The notes: generated from the letters alone by a model not told the origin. DNA of 64,000 nucleotides from Microvirga arvi (GCF_016892765.1 NZ_JAFEMD010000001.1:124001-188000); one strand, 5' to 3'. Numbered from the stretch's first letter, positions 39,441 through 46,789 are shown. A program made the numbers and translations.

Positions 39441-39701
39441 TTAACCGCGGTGAGCGAGGCGAGCGCTCTCCTGGGAGCCCATCAGGGCCGCTTTGACTGG
39501 GCACTGACCTACATAACCGCGCCACGCCAGATATGATCCGCCTGCGAGCGCCAGGATGTTCAGGAGCGGATTGGGGCGGGGCTTGGCGGCCGCGGCCGCC
39601 AAGCCCAACCCGGCCAGCATGTAGAGGCTGCGCTCCGCCGTGCTGAGGTTGGGCTCTCCGTTCATCAGCGATCCGGCCCTGGCGGATATCATGTTTGCCA
39701 C
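39441..39701 (-). CDS. DUF2892-type small membrane protein (YgaP-like)
   Basis: An 86-residue protein with a YgaP-like membrane segment: NLSTAERSLYMLAGLGLAAA, PLLNILALAGGSYLAWRGYVGQCPV. Such domains form two-helix membrane units; role unknown. The start is GTG at 39701, chosen because AAGGAGAA lies six bases upstream; an in-frame ATG at 39692 is too far from that site. A possible stress promoter upstream has an 18-base spacer (39730-39755), one longer than in the other sites. Confidence 0.7.
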   Translation of the reverse strand: MANMISARAGSLMNGEPNLSTAERSLYMLAGLGLAAAAAKPRPNPLLNILALAGGSYLAWRGYVGQCPVKAALMGSQESARLAHRG

Positions 39702-39785
39702 TTCAGTTCTCCTTGATTTGCCTGGGCCGAACGCGACCCGAAGCGGTGTTGTTCCGTGCCAAGTCCACAAGCGAATAACAGGCGA

Positions 39786-39810
39786 GGAACCTCCAAGCTT
39801 GGCCCTCGTT
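39786..39810 (+). promoter_or_regulatory. EcfG-type promoter (GGAAC-N17-CGTT)
   Basis: GGAAC at 39786-39790, 17 bases, GTT at 39808-39810 preceded by C. It would start transcription about 25 bases before the DUF892 gene at 39842. One of the best copies in the window. Confidence 0.75.
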
Positions 39811-39841
39811 GAGTCCACGCTTCAACCAAGGAGTTGTCACG

Positions 39842-40336
39842 ATGTCCGCCAAGGAAAAGACTTTGAACGACCTGTTCCTTCACACGCTGAAGGACGTCTT
39901 CTATGCCGAGAAGCAGATCCTGAAGGCGCTTCCGAAAATGGCAAAGGCCGCCGAGTCGGAGGAGCTTAAGCAGGCTTTCGAAACCCACCGTGAAGAAACC
40001 CAGGGCCAGATCGAGCGGCTGGAGCAGGTCTTCGGAATGCTCGGCAAGCCGGCTCGCGGCGTGCAGTGCGAGGCCATCAACGGCATCATCGAGGAAGGCA
40101 AGGAAGTCATGGAAGACTTCGCCGAGAGCGTGGCTCTCGATGCCGGCATTCTGGCCGCTGCCCAAGCTGTCGAGCATTATGAGATCACCCGCTACGGCTC
40201 CCTGAAGACATGGGCCGAGGAACTGGGCATGCGCGATGCCGCCAAGCTCCTCGATCAGAACCTTCAGGAGGAGAAGAAGACCGACCAGCTTCTGACCCAG
40301 CTCGCCGAGGCTCGCGTCAACACCAAGGCTGCTTAA
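39842..40336 (+). CDS. DUF892 ferritin-like stress protein
   Basis: A 164-residue DUF892 protein, paralogous to the product at 18755-19258. Diagnostic segments: LFLHTLKDVFYAEKQILKALPK, THREETQGQIERLEQVF, AAQAVEHYEITRYGSL and LQEEKKTDQLL. ATG at 39842 has AAGGAG nine bases upstream; the in-frame alternative at 39809 lies over the promoter. Followed by a strong terminator. Ferritin-like fold and stress role are family inferences. Confidence 0.92.
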   Translation: MSAKEKTLNDLFLHTLKDVFYAEKQILKALPKMAKAAESEELKQAFETHREETQGQIERLEQVFGMLGKPARGVQCEAINGIIEEGKEVMEDFAESVALDAGILAAAQAVEHYEITRYGSLKTWAEELGMRDAAKLLDQNLQEEKKTDQLLTQLAEARVNTKAA

Positions 40337-40356
40337 GCTGATCCGAAAACGGCAAA

Positions 40357-40393
40357 GACCCTCGCGCCGCCGGGCGGCGCGAGGGTCTTCTTT
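40357..40393 (+). terminator. Strong Rho-independent terminator
   Basis: GACCCTCGCGCCGCC paired with GGCGGCGCGAGGGTC, followed by TTCTTTT. Confidence 0.9.
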
Positions 40394-40416
40394 TGAGCCT
40401 CCGGGGGCAAGAAGGC

Positions 40417-40665
40417 TCAGTGATGATGGGTTCGGCCGGGTTCCACATCCGTATCCAGGATCAGGCGCATCGAGCCCGACGGGGAGATCTCCAGCGCGGC
40501 TCTCAAGGTGGCCGGGTACTCGACCAGGTGCATGAAAGCCAGGAGCCTCAGCCGCACGATCGGAGGAAAGTGGGAGAGACAGACCCCAAGGGTGCGGGTT
40601 GCCACCTCGATCATTTCCTCCTGCACGAAGGAGGCGACCGGCGGATTCTCGTCAGGCAGCGACAT
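40417..40665 (-). CDS. Small protein overlapping luxI (positional CinS analogue?)
   Basis: An 82-residue protein, MSLPDENPPVASFV.. to GRTHHH, whose start lies 14 bp inside the end of luxI, implying co-translation. No motif is recognised: a hydrophobic/basic middle (LSHFPPIVRLRLLAFMHLVEYPATLRAALEI, split by prolines) is probably helical. In Rhizobium leguminosarum a small gene, cinS, overlaps cinI and encodes an anti-repressor of the XRE repressor PraR; here a PraR-like gene is 1.6 kb away. I infer positional analogy only, not homology. Confidence 0.6.
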   Translation of the reverse strand: MSLPDENPPVASFVQEEMIEVATRTLGVCLSHFPPIVRLRLLAFMHLVEYPATLRAALEISPSGSMRLILDTDVEPGRTHHH

Positions 40666-41293
40666 GGGGCACCCGATCCAGAATAGGGGAAACATCTTCA
40701 TGACGCACAAGGCTGAAGTTGCGCAGGCCGGCAAGGCCGCGAACCTGATCCAAGCTTTCTTGTGAAATCTTGATCGAAGCAGCAATGCAAGGCTGTCCTT
40801 CGATTATGGTCGGCAGCCCTAGGGGGCGGACCTGGAAGCCCACCTGCTGCCAACGGGGCAGCCACCACATTTCGACGACCGCAGTGAGCTCCGTTACACC
40901 TTCCTCAAGGCAAAATTGTTGAATGGCAGCAAGAAGCCGACAATCCGTACGCCCCATCCTCCTTTCCTTGACCACAAAATAGCGGGTCCACTCATAAATA
41001 GTGTGCGCTCTTGGAAGACCTCGCTGAGCCATGTGACCGAAGACTTCGCTCAACATATGGGGCAGAAGAGTTGGATAAAGGCGTTGGCCTCCAACAACCC
41101 GATCCTGGTCTATGGCAAGCAAATAAACGGCGTTTTGATTATCATAGGCGTCAACTTCCCGTCCATCAGGCTGGTGTAGATTGCGCCAGCCTCGCTCATC
41201 AACGAAGACATTGTGTCTGAGTCGGAAGTATTCCTCTAAGCTTTCTTTGTAAGAATGCTGATTTTCGGCGGTGATAACATGGATCTGTGTCAT
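40652..41293 (-). CDS. Acyl-homoserine-lactone synthase (LuxI family)
   Basis: Makes N-acyl-homoserine-lactone signals from SAM and acyl-ACP (or acyl-CoA). The 213-residue protein retains the family's invariant pattern: RLRHNVFVDERGW (Arg, Phe, Trp), EVDAYDN (two Asp), VVGGQRLYPT (Arg) and YEWTRYFV (Glu, Arg). ATG at 41293 (MTQIHVI). It is downstream of luxR on the same strand with a lux box between them, so positive feedback is likely. The acyl chain cannot be predicted from sequence by eye. Confidence 0.93.
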   Translation of the reverse strand: MTQIHVITAENQHSYKESLEEYFRLRHNVFVDERGWRNLHQPDGREVDAYDNQNAVYLLAIDQDRVVGGQRLYPTLLPHMLSEVFGHMAQRGLPRAHTIYEWTRYFVVKERRMGRTDCRLLAAIQQFCLEEGVTELTAVVEMWWLPRWQQVGFQVRPLGLPTIIEGQPCIAASIKISQESLDQVRGLAGLRNFSLVRHEDVSPILDRVPHVAA

Positions 41294-41353
41294 CGTATGC
41301 TGTCCCCCATCTTTATCTATGCAGGGGTTTTCGCGCATCCAGACATGAAAGGA

Positions 41354-41373
41354 TATTGTAGGAATTTACAGGT
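41354..41373. promoter_or_regulatory. lux box upstream of luxI
   Basis: A 20-bp near-palindrome TATTGTAGGAATTTACAGGT sits about 60 bp before the luxI start. It matches the Vibrio fischeri lux box at 14 of 20 positions, including TGTAGGA in the left half and TACAGGT in the right. It is the likely binding site of the LuxR protein encoded next to it. Confidence 0.7.
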
Positions 41374-41379
41374 AGCTCA

Positions 41380-42123
41380 TCATAATCCTATGAGCTTGTA
41401 CTGAAGGGCCCGCGCTACGGCTTGTGTTTTGTTCACGGCCTCAAGCTTCTGGCAGGCACTGACGATATGAGCCGTCACCGTACGTTCAGTGATGCCAAGA
41501 ATTTCTCCTGTGTCGGCTGCAGATTTCCCGGCAGCAGCCCATACCAGAGCCTCGCGCTCCCGAGGCGTGAGCAGGCCGGAACCAACGTATGGTCTAGGCT
41601 TAAGCAATTGGCGCGCCCGCTCGAAGGCATACATGGCCATCAAATGCAGGGCCGGCTTTGTCCGGGGGGAGAGATCTAGATCTATGCCGCTCATAGAAAA
41701 GCAGGCCTCATAGCCGTTGATCCCATGGATCGGTAGGCAAAAACCCTGCTTCATCCGGAAATCTGTTGCCCGGTCCATGATCTCGGCAGCCTTTGGCTCT
41801 GTGTCACGGTTGTAAGGAGCTTCAGACCATTCGAAGGGTTGAGCTGTGGTCCTGCAGAGCCGAATGATCGGATCTGACCTAACGTAATCTTCCTTGGCGT
41901 AAATATCGTACCAGCCCTTAGGCCATTTTTTCAGCAGGACGACGTGTTCGAATCTTTCCTTCGGATTAGGAAGGCCTGTGATGATGAAATTTTCAAAGCC
42001 GAAGAGCGTGAATGATTTCGCCACGGCATCCACAACATCCTCTGGTGTGGCCAAATGATCTAATCCATCGATGAAATCAAAGGCTTCTGTTGCATAGTCA
42101 AGGCTGCGGCCGCTCACGCGCAT
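41380..42123 (-). CDS. LuxR-type quorum-sensing transcriptional regulator
   Basis: A 247-residue regulator with an N-terminal autoinducer-binding domain and C-terminal LuxR helix-turn-helix. Ligand-pocket residues of the TraR/LuxR kind are visible: W and Y in KGWYDIYAKEDYVRSDP, DP, W in FEWSEA and G in GFCLPIHG. The DNA-binding domain is LTPREREALVWAAAGK..ITERTVTAHIVSACQKL. ATG at 42123. It precedes luxI (87-bp gap) and is divergent from the XRE gene. Confidence 0.93.
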   Translation of the reverse strand: MRVSGRSLDYATEAFDFIDGLDHLATPEDVVDAVAKSFTLFGFENFIITGLPNPKERFEHVVLLKKWPKGWYDIYAKEDYVRSDPIIRLCRTTAQPFEWSEAPYNRDTEPKAAEIMDRATDFRMKQGFCLPIHGINGYEACFSMSGIDLDLSPRTKPALHLMAMYAFERARQLLKPRPYVGSGLLTPREREALVWAAAGKSAADTGEILGITERTVTAHIVSACQKLEAVNKTQAVARALQYKLIGL

Positions 42124-42183
42124 CTCCTTAAGTAAGTTTCAACTTTAAGGACAGGTGGGGTATGATACTACCAAAAGTTATAT

Positions 42184-42222
42184 ATTTGATATAGATAATG
42201 TTACAAATTTGACATAGACAAT
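42184..42222. promoter_or_regulatory. Direct repeat in the luxR/XRE intergenic region (candidate operator)
   Basis: ATTTGATATAGATAAT (42184-42199) is repeated as ATTTGACATAGACAAT (42207-42222), 14 of 16 identical and spaced 23 bp centre to centre, about two helical turns. The region is AT-rich and lies between divergent luxR and the XRE repressor, 31 bp before the latter's start. Confidence 0.55.
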
Positions 42223-42252
42223 AGAGAGCTACGGCAAAGGCAGGAGTGGTGC

Positions 42253-42636
42253 TTGCAGAAGTCGCCAAATCAGATTGACAAGCACATTGGCAGCCGGGTG
42301 AGAGCCAGACGGATCATGCTAGGGATGAGCCAGGAGAAGCTGGCGGATGCCCTTGGGCTCACCTTTCAGCAGGTTCAGAAATATGAGAAGGGGGTCAATC
42401 GCATTGGCGCCAGCCGCCTGCTTCATATCGCCAGCATCCTCGATGTCAGCATCGAGTTCTTCTTTGAGGGCCTTCCTGGAATGCGGGCAGGCGGGTTCTC
42501 CGGTGACAGTCTTGTCGCCGAATTCCTGACCCGGTCGGAAAGCGACCGGCTGGTGCGCGGCTTCCTGCGTCTGAAGGACGAGGAAGCCCGCAGAAAGGTT
42601 GCCGACCTCGTCGACTGGCTCGCCTCCGTCAGCTAG
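42253..42636 (+). CDS. XRE-family repressor, PraR/PhrR-like
   Basis: A 127-residue regulator with an N-terminal cro/CI helix-turn-helix (IGSRVRARRIMLGMSQEKLA..LTFQQVQKYEKG) at about residues 12-66 and a short C-terminal oligomerisation part. The QKYEKGxNRxGASRL block is that of the rhizobial PraR/PhrR family, repressors linked to quorum sensing and biofilm. The start is TTG at 42253, supported by AGGAG seven bases upstream. Divergent from luxR; may bind the direct repeat just upstream. Confidence 0.85.
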   Translation: MQKSPNQIDKHIGSRVRARRIMLGMSQEKLADALGLTFQQVQKYEKGVNRIGASRLLHIASILDVSIEFFFEGLPGMRAGGFSGDSLVAEFLTRSESDRLVRGFLRLKDEEARRKVADLVDWLASVS

Positions 42637-42684
42637 GGCTGTGAACCGACAGGACCTCCAAGGTGTTGGCTTTGGGAGAGGTTC

Positions 42685-42709
42685 GGAACCTGCCGCGCTT
42701 CTAGTGGTT
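42685..42709 (+). promoter_or_regulatory. EcfG-type promoter (GGAAC-N17-GTT)
   Basis: GGAAC at 42685-42689, 17 bases, GTT at 42707-42709. It would begin transcription about 22 bases before the operon starting at 42738. Confidence 0.7.
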
Positions 42710-42737
42710 ACTCCCTCGCGATTGAGAGAGGTTGGCC

Positions 42738-43277
42738 ATGGGCGTGGGACAGCAAAACACCAACAGGCAGCAGGACAACGGCAATGAGGATTGGGATGCG
42801 CTGAAGGGCGATGTCGGCGATATCGCAGGCGCAGCCGTAGAGCGCAGCCGCTATTTCATTGATTCCGCCCGCGAGCAGGCGACGGATTATGTCGACCGCC
42901 GCAAGGACGACATCGCGCAGTCGGTGGCCGACTTTGCCACGACCCTGCGGGAATCCACCCATTCCTTCGACGAGCGGCCCAACATTCGTGCCGTTGTCGA
43001 TACGGCCGCCGAAGGGCTGGAGCAGCTGGCGGATTCGATCCGGGACCGTAGCTTCGCGGACTTCTTCAACGAGTTCGAGGATGTGGTGCGCCGCCGGCCG
43101 GCGGCCGTGGCCGCTGTCTCTGTGGCAGTCGGCTTCCTTGCCGCGCGCTTCATCAAGAGCACGGCCGAGGATCTGCGCTATGACAGCATGAGCGCTGGCT
43201 CGGCTCAGCGCAGCCAGGGTCGTGCACGGCAACAGGGGCAGCAGGGGCAGCGCTCAGGCGCCAGGGCCAGTGCGTGA
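42738..43277 (+). CDS. Membrane-associated helical stress protein (YqjD/DUF883-like)
   Basis: A 179-residue protein: a hydrophilic helical part (about residues 15-115, with repeated E/D and K/R suggestive of amphipathic helices), one hydrophobic segment near 120-138 (RRPAAVAAVSVAVGFLAARF), and a Gln/Arg/Gly-rich tail. This plan resembles YqjD/ElaB proteins, which anchor stationary-phase ribosomes to the membrane in E. coli, but homology is not certain. ATG at 42738 preferred over TTG six bases upstream. First gene of a four-gene operon. Confidence 0.7.
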   Translation: MGVGQQNTNRQQDNGNEDWDALKGDVGDIAGAAVERSRYFIDSAREQATDYVDRRKDDIAQSVADFATTLRESTHSFDERPNIRAVVDTAAEGLEQLADSIRDRSFADFFNEFEDVVRRRPAAVAAVSVAVGFLAARFIKSTAEDLRYDSMSAGSAQRSQGRARQQGQQGQRSGARASA

Positions 43278-43288
43278 CGGAGGCTGCC

Positions 43289-43681
43289 ATGCAGGGCAAC
43301 GGCAATCAAACCATTCAGGGTCTCGTCGGTGAGGCGCTGCGGGAATCGACAGATCTTGCGCAGAAGGAATTCACCCTCTTCAAGACCGAGATTTCCCAGA
43401 ACATGCGGACCCTCTTCATGGGGCTTGCCATGGTGGTCGCGGCGGCGGTCTTCGCGATCGCAGCCGTGATGCTGCTCACCGAGGCGCTGGTGGAGTGGCT
43501 GGCGACCGTCGTGAATTCGGAAGCTCTCGCCGCGCTCATCGTCGGCGGGATTATGGCCGTGATAGCCATCGGCCTCGGGCTGTGGGGACGCAATGCCATG
43601 ACGGCATCGTCGCTGACGCCGCAGAGGACCATGCGCTCGCTCAAGCGCGATGCGGAAGTCCTGTCTGAGAGAGGTGCATGA
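43289..43681 (+). CDS. Phage holin-like superfamily III (YqjE/DUF1469) membrane protein
   Basis: A 130-residue protein with an N-terminal amphipathic helix (GLVGEALRESTDLAQKEFTLFKTEI) and two membrane helices (LFMGLAMVVAAAVFAIAAVML and AALIVGGIMAVIAIGLGLW), the pattern of the actinobacterial Holin-X/YqjE family. Despite the name it is chromosomal and not phage lysis related. ATG at 43289 is chosen for GGAGG six bases upstream over a GTG at 43274. The end overlaps the next gene. Confidence 0.8.
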   Translation: MQGNGNQTIQGLVGEALRESTDLAQKEFTLFKTEISQNMRTLFMGLAMVVAAAVFAIAAVMLLTEALVEWLATVVNSEALAALIVGGIMAVIAIGLGLWGRNAMTASSLTPQRTMRSLKRDAEVLSERGA

Positions 43682-44100
43682 TGACGTCGCAAGATCTGCA
43701 GGAACTGGAGAGGGACATCGAGCGCAGCCGCGCTCAACTCGACAACACCATCGATCGCCTCCAGGACAAGATGACTGTCTCAGGGGTTGTCGACGACGTG
43801 CTCGGGACGGCGCGCAACGGCCAATATGGGCCGCTCTACGATCGCGTTCTGGATACGGTCAGGCGCAACCCCGTGCCGGTGATGTTGATCGCGATGGGCA
43901 TCGGTCTTCTCGCTTATCGCCTCGGACGTCCGACCCGTCCTCTGCGTCCGGCTCCGCTGATCGCAGCCGATGGGGATCTGATCACGGAGGAGCACCTGCT
44001 GATGGAGGCGGAGGATCCCCGTCTCTATGGGGCAGAGGCCGCTCACCAGTCTGCGACGGACACCATGTTCGAGCGCCCCGGCATGAATTCCCGCTATTGA
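43678..44100 (+). CDS. DUF3618 family protein
   Basis: A 140-residue protein. The N-terminal helix ELERDIERSRAQLDNTIDRLQDKM is the DUF3618 signature, followed by RRNPVPVMLIAMGIGLLAYRLG, a single membrane anchor at about residues 67-85, and a polar tail. Function unknown; regularly encoded beside YqjE-like and YqjD-like genes. Start ATG overlaps the upstream stop (ATGATG; 43681 is the alternative). Confidence 0.82.
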   Translation: MMTSQDLQELERDIERSRAQLDNTIDRLQDKMTVSGVVDDVLGTARNGQYGPLYDRVLDTVRRNPVPVMLIAMGIGLLAYRLGRPTRPLRPAPLIAADGDLITEEHLLMEAEDPRLYGAEAAHQSATDTMFERPGMNSRY

Positions 44101-44121
44101 TGAACAGAACAGGAGCTTTTC

Positions 44122-44865
44122 ATGGCTAATACCAGAAACGATACCGGCAAGCCGGAAGCGGACAAGCAGAGCGGCACCGAAAGTGGCGCCGGCAAGGTTT
44201 CCGCAGGCACCTCCGTCGGCAACATCGGCGAGGCTCCCATGCCTCATGCGCACGACCAGAAATCCGCCCAGGGCGCTAACAAGACGGGCGCCGGCACGAC
44301 GACGGGCGGCGGTCAGTCTGCGGGTCAATCCAAGGCTTCGTCGACGGGTCAGTCCTCCGGACAATCCTCGCAGCATGCGCAGGACCAGGGCGGCACGATG
44401 GGCAAGGCTCAGCAGGCTGCCGATCAGGTTCGCCAGAAGGCGGAGGACGTGTATGAGGACGCCTCCGAATGGGCTCGCGATACCTATGATCGCGCCTCCG
44501 ACTGGGCGTCCAGCGCTTATTCGCAGCAGCGTCGGCGCGCAGGCCAGATGGGCGGCCGCTCCGCACGGGCCTTCGGCAATGCTCGCGGCGGCGTTCAGAG
44601 CTACGTATCCGAGAATCCCATGGTGGTAGGCTTGGTCGGACTGGCCGCAGGCCTGTTGCTGGGTGCTCTTCTGCCGCGCACCCGCCGTGAGAACGAGATG
44701 TTCGGCGAGTGGGCGGACGAGGTCCGCAACCAAGGACTCCGCTATGCTCGTGAGGCCGCTGACCGGGGCCGCGAATATGTGGAAGAGACGTTCAGTGGTG
44801 ACGACACCCAATTCAGCCGCCATGAAAGCGAATTCGGCGGCCGGCCTGACGCCAACCGCCATTAA
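44122..44865 (+). CDS. Low-complexity membrane-anchored protein (ElaB/DUF883-like)
   Basis: A 247-residue protein: residues 1-90 are disordered (rich in G, S, Q, K, T), 90-150 form an amphipathic helix (QQAADQVRQKAEDVYEDASEW), one membrane segment is at about 176-193 (NPMVVGLVGLAAGLLLGALL), and a charged tail follows. The helix-plus-anchor plan matches DUF883 proteins. Last gene of the operon, followed by a strong terminator. Role is unknown; possibly membrane tethering of ribosomes or stress adaptation. Confidence 0.72.
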   Translation: MANTRNDTGKPEADKQSGTESGAGKVSAGTSVGNIGEAPMPHAHDQKSAQGANKTGAGTTTGGGQSAGQSKASSTGQSSGQSSQHAQDQGGTMGKAQQAADQVRQKAEDVYEDASEWARDTYDRASDWASSAYSQQRRRAGQMGGRSARAFGNARGGVQSYVSENPMVVGLVGLAAGLLLGALLPRTRRENEMFGEWADEVRNQGLRYAREAADRGREYVEETFSGDDTQFSRHESEFGGRPDANRH

Positions 44866-44887
44866 CCCAGATTTGTAGAGGATATAG

Positions 44888-44919
44888 AAAAGGCACTGGT
44901 TTCCACCGGTGCCTTTTTT
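44888..44919 (+). terminator. Terminator of the four-gene operon
   Basis: AAAAGGCAC-...-GTGCCTTTTTT hairpin with a partial inner stem (TGG/CC) and a T6 run. Confidence 0.9.
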
Positions 44920-44923
44920 GTGG

Positions 44924-45149
44924 CTTCGCAGAAGTTGCCGAGATGCTCAACACTTCTGCAGAAACAACAACGGCCACGGCAAGATGATGCGCGTACATCC
45001 GGCGTCATCATCTCGGCATGACCGTTTCTGGTCGGGACTGATGCCGCCAGGGTAGACTTGAGATGGGATTGAGGTTCACGACTTACAAGGGATTGTCGCT
45101 CTTTCTTAACCCTATTCCCTTAAATTCCTTCGCAGCGCTGGATCCTAGA
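44924..45149. other. Intergenic, no gene recognised
   Basis: About 225 bp of noncoding sequence after the terminator. Short ORFs exist but none has a ribosome-binding site or recognisable sequence. The next promoter begins at 45150. Confidence 0.5.
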
Positions 45150-45174
45150 GGAACAGGGCGCCAACGAGTTTGTT
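45150..45174 (+). promoter_or_regulatory. EcfG-type promoter (GGAAC-N17-GTT)
   Basis: GGAAC at 45150-45154, 17 bases, GTT at 45172-45174. Leads to the response regulator at 45262 with a leader of about 80 bases. Confidence 0.6.
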
Positions 45175-45261
45175 GGCTCTGGACAAGGCCAAAATTTCCT
45201 ATGCCGAATGGTTCTGCGCGAAAGGCGGTCCTGTTCAGGGATCAGGTGATGGAGTTGGGGC

Positions 45262-45615
45262 ATGCGTATTCTGATCCTCGAAGACGATCCGGCAATTGCC
45301 TTTGATCTGCAGGCTATCCTTGAGGCCGAAGGACATGAGGTCATCGATTCCATCAGCTCGCTTGCGGAAGCCTACCAGCATCTCGATGACGTGTTTGACT
45401 GCGCCTTGCTCGATATCGATGTGATTGGCGGCAAGAGCTTCGGTGTGGCTGAAACCCTCATGAGGCGTCACATCCCCTTCGTCTTCGTATCGGCTTCCAC
45501 GCCATCCGACCTTCCCCAAACCTTGCAACAGGTGGCCTTCGTCGCGAAACCTTTCGAAGAGAGGGTCCTGCTCAAGACCGTTGAGCGCGCTGTTCCAAGT
45601 CTTCTTCCTTGTTGA
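45262..45615 (+). CDS. Single-domain response regulator
   Basis: A 117-residue receiver domain without output domain: acidic pocket EDD near residue 8, phospho-accepting D51 (ALLDIDV), the T/S in FVSAS and K in VAKPFEE. ATG at 45262. Related to stand-alone receivers that in Rhizobiales act in general-stress phosphorelays. It lies 51 bp upstream of the UV endonuclease gene and may be co-transcribed. Confidence 0.9.
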   Translation: MRILILEDDPAIAFDLQAILEAEGHEVIDSISSLAEAYQHLDDVFDCALLDIDVIGGKSFGVAETLMRRHIPFVFVSASTPSDLPQTLQQVAFVAKPFEERVLLKTVERAVPSLLPC

Positions 45616-45666
45616 GGAGCCATAAGCGGAGGAACCTGTTCCCGCCCGGTGACTTCATCACCCATC

Positions 45667-46707
45667 ATGCAAGACTTTCGATTCGGCTTCTGCTGCAAAT
45701 ACATTCCCGAAGACGGCTCGGCTGAGACCGCGCGGAAGATGAACACGTCGACGGTGACGATGTCCTATCTCGGCCGTCTGGAGCCTAAGGCCGCTTATGA
45801 CAAGCTCGCCTCTGTCGTTGCGCATAATCTGGAAGTGTTCCGGCTTCAGATCGAGCACGTAGCCCGGCGCCCCAAGATCGAGCGCCTGCATCGCTTGTCC
45901 AGCGATCTGCTGCCTGGCTATACCCATTCAAGCTGTCAGGAACTCTATCGCGACTCCGATCTGCGCCACCTGATCGAGACCAGGCTTGCACAGGCAGGAC
46001 AGCTCGCCCGAGCCAAGGATGTGCGTCTCAGCATGCATCCTGGCCAGTTCTGCGTGATTGCCTCCGCCAATCTCTCTGCCGCTGCCAATGGGTTGGCTGA
46101 ATTCGAGTATCATGCAGAAGTGATGGTCCTCATGGGCTATGGCGAAGGCTGGCATCCGCACGGAGCCCACATCAACATCCATGGAGGCGCGAAGGCTCTG
46201 GGTGCGGAGGGGATCCGAAGCGGTCTTGCGCACCTGTCGAAGCCTGCGCGCAATCTGATCACGATCGAGAACGACGAAGTCAGCTTCGGTCTTGACGATC
46301 TCCTGCCTCTAGCGGACGACGTGCCTCTCGTTCTCGATCTTCATCACCACTGGATTATGAGCCAGGGCGAGTACATCGAGCCGGATGATCCCAGGATTGC
46401 GCGCATCATCGAGTCGTGGCGCGATGTAAGGCCGGTGAGTCATGTGAGCATATCCCGCGAAGACCTCCTACCGGATTGGGATATCCAAGCTCTTCCCGAT
46501 TTCAAAGCGCTCGTGGCATCGGGAATCAAGCCGAAGGATCTGCGCGCTCACTCGGACCTCATGTGGAACAAGGCCGTCAACGATCTGGTGATGCGACATC
46601 TCTCTTGGTCCGACTTCGAGATCGAAGCAAAGTTGAAGAACATTGCAACCGAAGGCCTGGCGCATTACGTGGAGATGAGACAGACCACGGAGCTGGAAAC
46701 GGGATAA
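45667..46707 (+). CDS. uvsE: UV damage endonuclease UvsE (UVDE)
   Basis: Photoproduct-specific endonuclease of the UVDE family, acting in alternative excision repair. The 346-residue TIM-barrel protein shows FRFGFCCKYIP, MNTSTVTMSYL, the metal-binding LSMHPGQFCVIAS, HINIHGGAKAL, LITIENDEVSFG, VLDLHHHWI and a terminal DLMW. The ATG at 45667 begins at the conserved sequence; a GTG at 45649 would add six residues with a remote SD. Flanked by two single-domain response regulators, both with stress-type promoters. Confidence 0.92.
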   Translation: MQDFRFGFCCKYIPEDGSAETARKMNTSTVTMSYLGRLEPKAAYDKLASVVAHNLEVFRLQIEHVARRPKIERLHRLSSDLLPGYTHSSCQELYRDSDLRHLIETRLAQAGQLARAKDVRLSMHPGQFCVIASANLSAAANGLAEFEYHAEVMVLMGYGEGWHPHGAHINIHGGAKALGAEGIRSGLAHLSKPARNLITIENDEVSFGLDDLLPLADDVPLVLDLHHHWIMSQGEYIEPDDPRIARIIESWRDVRPVSHVSISREDLLPDWDIQALPDFKALVASGIKPKDLRAHSDLMWNKAVNDLVMRHLSWSDFEIEAKLKNIATEGLAHYVEMRQTTELETG

Positions 46708-46733
46708 AGTTTCAAAAGAGCCTGGGCCTGCAT

Positions 46734-46758
46734 GGAACCAAAAGATTATGTCCTCGTT
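46734..46758 (+). promoter_or_regulatory. EcfG-type promoter (GGAAC-N17-CGTT)
   Basis: GGAAC at 46734-46738, 17 bases, GTT at 46756-46758 preceded by C. It supports the ATG at 46790 as the start of the response regulator, since the ATG at 46748 lies inside the promoter. Confidence 0.7.
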
Positions 46759-46789
46759 GTTGAGGATTGTGTCACGAGTCGTTGCATTG

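Noticed and set aside
39730..39755. GGAAC-N18-GTT before the DUF2892 gene as an eighth stress promoter
   Set aside because: Spacer is 18 bases, unlike the 17 in all other sites, so support is insufficient. It remains possible.
42738..43681. Holin-like genes as evidence of a prophage
   Set aside because: The hit is the Holin-X/YqjE superfamily, found in chromosomal stress operons. No phage structural, lysis or integrase genes are adjacent.
45063..45305. An 80-codon ORF before the first single-domain response regulator
   Set aside because: It crosses the promoter at 45150-45174 and overlaps the regulator's start in another frame, with no family resemblance.
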